NCBI GenBank assembly: GCA_030019325.1
Contig: JASEFB010000059.1
Coordinates: forward strand, 1 to 12,241
Direction of reading: 5' to 3'
Length of the DNA stretch: 12,241 bases
From: an archaeon
GTDB taxonomy: Archaea; Halobacteriota; Syntropharchaeia; Alkanophagales; Methanospirareceae
The notes beneath the pieces are model-generated. The model had not been told where the DNA came from, did not search any database, and saw nothing but the letters and a program-made list of their open reading frames with translations. A program made the translations under genes and the position numbers. This document shows, piece after piece, positions 7,006 to 12,241 of this stretch. Numbering within the stretch: the stretch's first letter is position 1; each line of letters starts with the position of its first letter.

Positions 7006-9350
7006 CCGTTTCTAAACCGCTCTAAGTTCGTGGGGTCAAATATCTTTCCGGGTGGCATTTTCATTGGCTTCCAGCCTATTTTTTCCAATTCCCTCGCCAA
7101 CTCCTTTCTTCTCCCAGGTGGTAACTCAGTTACATCACGCACGAATAAATGCCAATCGTCTGGCAGTCTCCCATAAAACCGCTCGTGCAGATCGATATAG
7201 TTGCTCAGTTTTATCAGTCTCCCTCTGGGGTTGTCACTCGGTCTTATGCAGAGCTTTGCAGTCATCATCATCGCTTCTTCCTTCGTTTCCGCCGCATATA
7301 TCAGATGCTCGGGTGCGGGACCAAAATAGAATGGTTCGCCTCCTTCCTTGACGTTGTAGGCATACCAATCTTCTTCCTTATCCTTTCTGCCGAGATACAG
7401 TCTTCTATAAGCCGTGGAGCCATGCGGCCCTAATATTACAGGAATTCCCCATCTGTTGCATCCCGTTGCGATTGAAGCTGCTTTCTGCGACATCGCCCCC
7501 CATGCAACACCACATGCGCCAACCCTATTTAATATATAATCAGCAATTTCCTCGAAGTTACCTCTCAGCTTCCTTCGTGCGAATATCCCTGCTATTTTTA
7601 TCGCTGCACCAATGACATGTGCATTTGCGACGCACGAGCCGATATTCACCATGCAGCCCCTATCAAAGGCACCGGTATATTTCTCATACAACGTCTTCCC
7701 TTCTTCATCCTTATATCTGGCTATCTCCATTGCAGAGCACCCTGTCGCCACCACGATATAACCCCGTTTTATGAACTCCTCTGCCATCTCTGCAACTTCT
7801 CGTCCCCCTTTGGGGTAATTTGGACACCCGACATATGCAACAACACCGGGAATGTCACCGAACACAATAGGTGCGCCGACGTTCCGTATCTCGGTATCCA
7901 AGACCGGCCCTCTTCCTGCTCTTAATTTATACTTCTCCTCCTTTATTTCGTATTCTGCTGCCACTTTTATCATGTTCAGCGGCGATAGTTCAGCCCTGCA
8001 CACTGATTCGCACCTCGCACAGCCTACACACGACTCGTATAACTTCGCCAGCGGATCAAAGTTGCTTTTCGCCGCTGATGCCATCGCATCTGGAATGTGC
8101 AAATCATTTGGACATGCCCTCCTGCATTCGTCACACTGCACACATGATTCCGCAAGCCTTTTAAGCTCCTGCCTATCAGGCAAAGCTTTTAACTGCGCTC
8201 GCTTTGGTGCCATTCGCAGGGCAACCTCAACCGCAACTTCGCCCACCTTCTCCGCATCAAGTATCAATGCACCCGGCGCTCCGTTCACCAAATCATCTAT
8301 TATCTCCTCCGTTGGATCGTCGATCCTATCTGGGAGACCGTAGCATATCTTATCGTTGCTTGCTATCACCCGCGTCTTTACCTTCATCGCCTCTTCTACG
8401 ATATCAGTCCGCACACATTGCTCATCCACTACGATAACATCCGCTATCCCTGACCTCACCGCATACAACTGCTGAGCTATATGACCGACGATCTTCGCCC
8501 TTGGCTCGTATCTCGTTATGTCTATCGCAGTGCAACACATCCCACAGACTTCCACTTCTCCTTCTATTCCCCTTGCCGAAAGATAATTCACCACTTCTGC
8601 CCCAGGCATGACATTATGTCCGATACACAATATTACGGGCTTAGACCGATCAACAACGCCAAGACCTATTTCAACTAAAGGAGCTTCAGGATCACCTTTT
8701 GGGAAGTCATAACCTACTATTTGTGCTATATCAGCTATTTCCTTTGCCAAGTTGTCAACCATGCTAACATGCAAATTTTTAGACTCAAAATCGATGAAAG
8801 CTCCTTCTTGTCCCGTGTGCGCAGCAGATAAACAGTTCATAAGTTCCCTTTCGACATAATTCAATGCATCCTCCAAATCACCCAATTTCCGCGGTCTTAT
8901 TCCTGTGACTGTCCTTATTATCGGAGCTTCGATGTCTATAGACGGCCCGAGATCTATCGGGCAATCCCTGCCATATTTTCCTATCAAATGGTCAACTAAA
9001 TGACGCGCATGTCCAGCATGAGCAGCAGTCCCTATACAACACGCTATCAGAACGATTCTTGCCTGCTGTGCGTCTATTTTTATCCCGCAAGCACCCTTTT
9101 TACCACATGTGAGGTCACATTTTCCATAGGTGCAGAGGCAACACATATCGCATAACGGTGCATAAAAGGGCTTATACCTATTCAAAAGCTTGAGGTCCCA
9201 GTTTCTGAGCGTGGCTATGCCTGGCATCGGATGGGGCCCCATTGGCTCCCATTCTTTCGCTTCCAGTTCTTCTACTATCTCTCCTATGCTTATCCGCACG
9301 TTTTCCAAATCGGATATAGTGAAGATAGTCCCTTTTTTTATCGCGTCCAT
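6996..9350 (-). CDS. cdhA: CO dehydrogenase/acetyl-CoA synthase, alpha subunit (CdhA)
   Basis: This is the nickel-iron CO dehydrogenase subunit of archaeal CODH/ACS. It interconverts CO and CO2 and passes electrons to ferredoxin-type carriers; with the other Cdh subunits it makes or splits acetyl-CoA. At 784 aa it is normal length. The N-terminal cysteines C67, C70, C71, C73, C78, C82 and C88 (CDMCCLCTYGKC and following) fit the B and D clusters. Candidate C-cluster ligands by family comparison are H245 (GHNVMPG), C272/C273 (CGMCC), C312, C538 (ATGCSA), C573 (GSCVAN) and C631. Two ferredoxin motifs typical of CdhA but not of bacterial CooS lie at C403/406/409/413 and C441/444/447/451. The ATG at 9350 has a weak AAAGGG 4 nt upstream and is preceded by TATA-like sequence. 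It is the first gene of the operon and overlaps the HdrC-FrhB start. No expected motif is missing. Confidence 0.96.
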   Translation of the reverse strand: MDAIKKGTIFTISDLENVRISIGEIVEELEAKEWEPMGPHPMPGIATLRNWDLKLLNRYKPFYAPLCDMCCLCTYGKCDLTCGKKGACGIKIDAQQARIVLIACCIGTAAHAGHARHLVDHLIGKYGRDCPIDLGPSIDIEAPIIRTVTGIRPRKLGDLEDALNYVERELMNCLSAAHTGQEGAFIDFESKNLHVSMVDNLAKEIADIAQIVGYDFPKGDPEAPLVEIGLGVVDRSKPVILCIGHNVMPGAEVVNYLSARGIEGEVEVCGMCCTAIDITRYEPRAKIVGHIAQQLYAVRSGIADVIVVDEQCVRTDIVEEAMKVKTRVIASNDKICYGLPDRIDDPTEEIIDDLVNGAPGALILDAEKVGEVAVEVALRMAPKRAQLKALPDRQELKRLAESCVQCDECRRACPNDLHIPDAMASAAKSNFDPLAKLYESCVGCARCESVCRAELSPLNMIKVAAEYEIKEEKYKLRAGRGPVLDTEIRNVGAPIVFGDIPGVVAYVGCPNYPKGGREVAEMAEEFIKRGYIVVATGCSAMEIARYKDEEGKTLYEKYTGAFDRGCMVNIGSCVANAHVIGAAIKIAGIFARRKLRGNFEEIADYILNRVGACGVAWGAMSQKAASIATGCNRWGIPVILGPHGSTAYRRLYLGRKDKEEDWYAYNVKEGGEPFYFGPAPEHLIYAAETKEEAMMMTAKLCIRPSDNPRGRLIKLSNYIDLHERFYGRLPDDWHLFVRDVTELPPGRRKELARELEKIGWKPMKMPPGKIFDPTNLERFRNGWK

Positions 9351-9380
9351 TTTACCCTTTCTATCGTGTTTTCTCTTTGG

Positions 9381-9416
9381 TTTTAAGATACTTAAATTTT
9401 CGTTACCTTTATACAG
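9381..9416 (-). promoter_or_regulatory. Candidate archaeal promoter of the cdhA operon
   Basis: On the minus strand, CGAAAATTTAAG (9402 to 9391) resembles a BRE plus TATA box and would place transcription start near 9370, about 20 nt before the cdhA ATG. A second AT-rich box, TGTATAAAGG (9416 to 9407), lies just upstream. The assignment is by pattern and spacing only. Between this and the opposite promoter, the short palindrome AGGGTTATCCCT (9522-9533) is a weak operator candidate. Confidence 0.4.
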
Positions 9417-9551
9417 GATCTGATAAGAACCACTCCTACCTTGGGTGACGTTTGACCAAAAAACAACAATGATTACAATTTTAAGCGAAGCATTAACTTG
9501 GGAGATCGAACTAAATTAACGAGGGTTATCCCTGCAGTTGCACTTGAGAAC

Positions 9552-9588
9552 TTTTATATCAAAGTGCCAAATCTATGTTAAGGGTGGT
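9552..9588 (+). promoter_or_regulatory. TATA-box promoter and ribosome site of the chagasin gene
   Basis: TTTTATATC (9552-9560) is a good archaeal TATA box with start expected near 9581-9585. The GGGTGGTG at 9582-9589 could serve as the ribosome binding site for the GTG at 9594. The leader would be very short, about 10 nt, so the two assignments partly compete. Confidence 0.5.
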
Positions 9589-9593
9589 GCATC

Positions 9594-9998
9594 GTGAGAA
9601 AAGGAGTGTATATCGTCAGCGGGGTGCTTCTCGCCCTACTGCTCATCGTCGTAGTTTTGATGATGTATGGCCCCCGTGAGGTTCATCTCACCGCAGCTGA
9701 TAACGACGGCACGATTGAACTCAAGGAAGGACAAGTCGTGAGCATCACTCTGGAAGCGAACCCAACTACTGGATACACGTGGGAAGTGGTCGAACCTCTC
9801 GATGAACAGGTCGTGCGGCAAGTGGGTGAAATAGAATTTAAGCCTGAATCTGAAGCTATAGGTGCTGGCGGTGTGCAGATCATCAGATTTGAGATCGTAA
9901 ATGCTGGTCAGACAGCCCTTAAATTGGTCTACCATCGCCCTTGGGAGACGGATGTGGAACCTTTGGAGACGTTTTCCATACACGTTATCGCACGCTGA
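9594..9998 (+). CDS. Membrane-anchored chagasin-family (I42) cysteine protease inhibitor
   Basis: This is a 134-aa protein starting at GTG. Residues 5-25 form one hydrophobic segment after a short basic start, acting as a signal anchor or uncleaved signal peptide. The rest would be outside the cytoplasmic membrane. The outer domain (about 28-134) has the three conserved loops of the chagasin/I42 family in order: NPTTGYTW (61-68), a glycine-rich G-x-GG-x-Q segment near 92-96, and RPWE near 119-122. In the known family these loops block the active-site cleft of papain-like cysteine proteases. The target here is unknown and no papain-like protease is encoded in the window. The gene stands alone, divergent from the cdhA operon with its own TATA box. 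An intramembrane protease of a different class (aspartyl, A22) lies 1.2 kb downstream, but I42 inhibitors are not known to act on that class. Confidence 0.85.
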   Translation: MRKGVYIVSGVLLALLLIVVVLMMYGPREVHLTAADNDGTIELKEGQVVSITLEANPTTGYTWEVVEPLDEQVVRQVGEIEFKPESEAIGAGGVQIIRFEIVNAGQTALKLVYHRPWETDVEPLETFSIHVIAR

Positions 9999-10109
9999 TA
10001 TGGAAAGTTGTAAGAAGCGGTGTTAATCCAATTCTTCGTTTGGAGCTCGATAATCCGGTTTTTGCTCTAAGTTCGATCTGTAGCATTTTATTCTATGGGC
10101 ACGGTTACC
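9999..10109 (+). other. Intergenic stretch after the chagasin gene
   Basis: No gene, clear hairpin terminator or promoter is seen here. Short T-rich patches at about 10060-10066 and 10085-10092 might help end transcription of the inhibitor gene, but this is not demonstrable by eye. The palindromic element follows directly. Confidence 0.4.
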
Positions 10110-10249
10110 TTGACTTTGTCACATTTAAAATTTACCGCGGAGAACGCTGAGTCCACAGAGGAAATATGTAACTCAGGATTTAAATGAATGCTTATCCGCT
10201 ACATTCTCTGCGTTCTCTGTGAGCTCTGCGGTTAATCTGACAATGTCAA
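10110..10249. repeat. Imperfect palindromic, MITE-like intergenic element
   Basis: The ends form inverted repeats: TTGACTTTGTCA at 10110-10121 matches the reverse complement of 10238-10249 (TTGACATTGTCA) at 11 of 12 positions. Inside them, an ACCGCGGAG / CACAGAG block (10133-10160) pairs loosely with the reverse complement of 10203-10235, which reads ACCGCAGAGCTCACAGAGAA and then ACGCAGAG. Runs of GCAGAG or ACAGAG units recall a repeat type I have seen in many bacterial and archaeal genomes, though that is memory and not a search. There is no ORF or transposase inside. It could be a non-autonomous mobile element, or a long hairpin transcribed after the inhibitor gene or upstream of cofD, whose TATA box begins about 16 nt beyond the right end. 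Confidence 0.6.
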
Positions 10250-10265
10250 ATTACAATAGACCACA

Positions 10266-10275
10266 TTTTTATATG
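10266..10275 (+). promoter_or_regulatory. TATA-box promoter of cofD, nearly leaderless
   Basis: TTTTTATATG at 10266-10275 is a strong archaeal TATA candidate. A start site about 25 nt downstream (near 10296) leaves only around 10 nt before the cofD ATG, and no clear Shine-Dalgarno precedes it. This fits a leaderless or very short-leader transcript. Confidence 0.5.
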
Positions 10276-10306
10276 GTTTATCTTGCAATACTGCTTTAAA
10301 GAGCAT

Positions 10307-11233
10307 ATGATTATTCTTTCAGGCGGTACGGGGACACCAAAGCTCCTGGTAGGACTGATAAAGGTATTCAAAGAAGAAGAGCTGAATATAATAGTAAATA
10401 CCGCGGAAGACATCTGGATTTCGGGAAACTTGCTTTGTCCGGATATCGATTCGGTGTTGTACACTTTAGCCGGGATAATAGACGCGGATAGATGGTGGGG
10501 CATCAAAGGTGATACTTTTTATACGCATAACGCTTTGGAGCAGTCGCAGTATCCTGAACCCCTGATGATCGGGGATAAGGACAGAGCAACGCATATAATC
10601 AGATCTGAGCTGCTGCGTCAAGGAAAAAGCCTGACCGAAACTACTGCGGTGCTCGCACGAAATCTTGGCATACCTGCACGCATAACGATACTGCCGATGA
10701 CCGATGACCCTGCATCGGTGCGTACGAAAATTCGTACGCCTGAAGGCGAACTCTATTTTCATGAGTTCTGGGTAGCACGAAAGGGTGAGCCTGACGTTTT
10801 AGATATCTCGTTCGATGGTATAGATGAGGTAAAACCGTCTGAGGCAGTTGTCCAGGTGCTGGAGAAAGAATCTGACGCCCTATTGCTCATAGGGCCGAGC
10901 AATCCAATAACAAGCATAGGACCTATTCTCAGTTTGAAGGGAATAGGGGAACGTCTAAAGTGGAAAATCGTGATGGCGATTTCACCAATCGTTGGCACTG
11001 AAGCGGTAAGTGGCCCCGCGGGGAAATTTATGCGCGCAAAAGGGTTTGACGTTTCGCCCTATGGTGTGTATACGTGTTACAAGGATTTCTTAGATGTGCT
11101 GGTCATCGATAAGCATGACGATTGCCCCGGAGATACCGGGGTGGAGGTGCTCAAAACAGATATTATGATAAAAAAAGATAGAGATAGCAAAAGATTGGCA
11201 CTGTTCCTGAAAAATTATTTGATGAAGAGATGA
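10307..11233 (+). CDS. cofD: 2-phospho-L-lactate transferase, F420 biosynthesis (CofD)
   Basis: CofD transfers the phospholactyl (or phosphoenolpyruvyl) moiety from its guanosine-diphosphate carrier to the deazaflavin Fo, giving F420-0 or its dehydro form, in the cytoplasm. The 308-aa protein from ATG 10307 has normal family length; the frame is open upstream to a TTG at 10283, but those eight extra residues do not fit the family. Signatures from the N-terminus are SGGTGTPKLL (5-14), NTAED (31-35), the acidic PDID pair (45-48), WWGI (63-66), GDKDRATHIIRS, TDDPASVRT, GPSNPITSIGP and SGPAGKFM. These cover the Fo- and nucleotide-binding regions known for the family. It is the first gene of a two-gene unit and overlaps the presenilin-like gene by ATGA. 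Its product is the precursor of the coenzyme that the FrhB domain in the opposite operon would use. Confidence 0.95.
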   Translation: MIILSGGTGTPKLLVGLIKVFKEEELNIIVNTAEDIWISGNLLCPDIDSVLYTLAGIIDADRWWGIKGDTFYTHNALEQSQYPEPLMIGDKDRATHIIRSELLRQGKSLTETTAVLARNLGIPARITILPMTDDPASVRTKIRTPEGELYFHEFWVARKGEPDVLDISFDGIDEVKPSEAVVQVLEKESDALLLIGPSNPITSIGPILSLKGIGERLKWKIVMAISPIVGTEAVSGPAGKFMRAKGFDVSPYGVYTCYKDFLDVLVIDKHDDCPGDTGVEVLKTDIMIKKDRDSKRLALFLKNYLMKR

Positions 11234-12171
11234 ATGAAGAAGAAAAAGAAGAAAAACTACAAGAACGAAGAGCGAGTATCGCTCTGTTTATCGGGATGGG
11301 GAGTTTCATCCTGCTCACGCAGATCATTGCGTTACTGCTTGCGGCACCCTTTAAAGTAGCAGGCGTAACAGCATTTGAAAATCCAGAAGATCCACGTAAC
11401 CCAATAATCTTTTTTATCTTTATCATCGCTTTCACGGCGTTCATCCTTGTTGTGCTCAGGTTCGGAGGAAAAAGGCTTGTTTATTTCGTAATGCTCACAG
11501 CAGTGGCAGTAACGATCTATTATGTAATGGCTGTCCTCCTTCCTTATCCCTATATTCCCGTTGTCGTTACGCTTGCGCTTGCGCTTCTCCTTTTTACATA
11601 TCCTGAATGGTATGTCCTCGATGTGACGGGCCTGATAATAGGAGGGGGAGCAGCGGCGATATTTGGTATCTCCCTTGGCATCCTTCCCGTGCTGCTCCTC
11701 ATGATAATCTTAGCGATATACGATGCCATTGCGGTTTACAAGACGAAGCATATGGTAGCATTAGCAGAATCAGTCATCGATTTGCGGATGCCTGTTCTTT
11801 TTGTACTGCCTCGAAAACGGAGTTTTTCTTTATTGAATAAGCCCTTACAAACTTTCTTTCTAAAGAAAGAACGTTTATTAAGAAAGACTTTTGATAAAAC
11901 CTTTATCACTGAGAAACGGTCCCACAGTGAGATGGAAGATGCATTCTTCATGGGGCTCGGCGATGCGATCATCCCTTCTTTGCTGGTGGTGACTTCATCA
12001 GTAACATATGCAAGTGTCGCTCCAGCGTTAGGTGCGCTCATAGGAACTTTAGCAGGGTATGCGGCGCTGAGCAGTTTCGCTGGCAGAGGGAAACCGCATG
12101 CAGGCTTGCCTCTGCTCAATTCAGGTGCAATAATTGGGTTTGCTCTCGGGTACCTAGTTATGGTGGTTTGA
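11230..12171 (+). CDS. Presenilin/signal-peptide-peptidase-like intramembrane aspartyl protease
   Basis: This is a 313-aa polytopic membrane protein. After an acidic, charged cytoplasmic N-terminus (1-15), hydrophobic segments lie near 17-40, 57-78, 82-104, 108-125, 131-150, 151-170, 246-262, 263-283 and 294-313, giving about nine as in the family. The two catalytic aspartates sit in the expected motifs: YD at 164-165 and GLGD at 242-245. AGLPLL (291-296) stands at the conserved PAL position. Together these place it in peptidase family A22, archaeal presenilin homologue type; it would cut transmembrane helices or leftover signal peptides within the membrane. A strongly basic, lysine-rich loop (195-230) separates the two catalytic helices. 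The ATG overlaps the cofD stop by 4 nt, so translation is probably coupled, although no functional link with F420 synthesis is known to me. Confidence 0.88.
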   Translation: MNEEEKEEKLQERRASIALFIGMGSFILLTQIIALLLAAPFKVAGVTAFENPEDPRNPIIFFIFIIAFTAFILVVLRFGGKRLVYFVMLTAVAVTIYYVMAVLLPYPYIPVVVTLALALLLFTYPEWYVLDVTGLIIGGGAAAIFGISLGILPVLLLMIILAIYDAIAVYKTKHMVALAESVIDLRMPVLFVLPRKRSFSLLNKPLQTFFLKKERLLRKTFDKTFITEKRSHSEMEDAFFMGLGDAIIPSLLVVTSSVTYASVAPALGALIGTLAGYAALSSFAGRGKPHAGLPLLNSGAIIGFALGYLVMVV

Positions 12172-12184
12172 TTCATATAAATAG
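12172..12184 (+). promoter_or_regulatory. Possible TATA box for a gene beyond the window
   Basis: TTCATATAAATAG directly after the protease stop codon resembles an archaeal TATA box. A start would fall near 12205, and any gene served lies past the window edge. The remaining bases to 12241 show no ORF. Confidence 0.3.
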
Positions 12185-12241
12185 AACGTATTTGTTTAGC
12201 TCTGTAGAAAATCCAAAAATCCAATATATACCAATAAGCCC

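Noticed and set aside
9469..9519. Mini-ORF of 16 codons before the chagasin gene, possible leader peptide
   Set aside because: It has no ribosome site and lies upstream of the TATA box used for the chagasin gene, so it would not be in that transcript.
10110..10249. CRISPR array or tRNA in the 10.1-10.25 kb repeat region
   Set aside because: The repeats are inverted and degenerate rather than regularly spaced direct repeats, and no cloverleaf can be drawn.
10283..10306. TTG at 10283 as the cofD start
   Set aside because: The eight extra residues precede the usual family N-terminus, and a TTG there would lie upstream of the transcription start predicted from the TATA box at 10266-10275.

Overview
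The window looks like part of an archaeal chromosome, most likely from a methanogen- or ANME-related euryarchaeon. ANME-1 (Methanophagales) or a close relative is my best guess. The evidence is the archaeal-type CO dehydrogenase/acetyl-CoA synthase subunits CdhA and CdhB, HdrA-type flavoproteins, an F420-binding FrhB domain, the F420 biosynthesis enzyme CofD, and AT-rich TATA-type promoters close to start codons. The lineage is an inference from gene content and remembered families; no search was run.

Minus strand, about 9350 down to 279: six tightly packed genes that read as one operon. In transcription order they are cdhA (CODH/ACS alpha), an HdrC-FrhB fusion, a TPR-repeat protein, a short HdrA-like flavoprotein (about 447 aa), a long HdrA-MvhD fusion (818 aa), and cdhB (CODH/ACS epsilon). 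Every junction is an overlap or a gap of about 20 nt or less. The striking point is that four genes, three of them an electron-transfer set, lie between cdhA and cdhB, which are normally neighbours. The two HdrA-like proteins have complementary domain sets and resemble the QmoA/QmoB pair of sulfate reducers. The HdrC-FrhB fusion supplies a two-cluster relay and an F420-reactive flavin site. No HdrB (the heterodisulfide-reducing subunit) is present. The simplest reading is a dedicated complex linking CODH and ferredoxin-level electrons to F420, possibly by flavin-based bifurcation or confurcation. Downstream of cdhB (1-278) there is only a weak, possibly frameshifted small ORF.

Plus strand, 9594-12171: a membrane-anchored chagasin-type (I42) cysteine protease inhibitor is divergent from cdhA. 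It is followed by a 308-nt intergenic stretch holding an imperfect palindromic, MITE-like element of about 140 bp. Then comes cofD with its own TATA box very close to the start, overlapping by 4 nt with a presenilin/signal-peptide-peptidase-like intramembrane aspartyl protease. CofD makes the F420 precursor that the FrhB domain in the opposite operon would use, so the two halves of the window share an F420 theme. No tRNA, rRNA, CRISPR array or insertion sequence with a transposase was seen.
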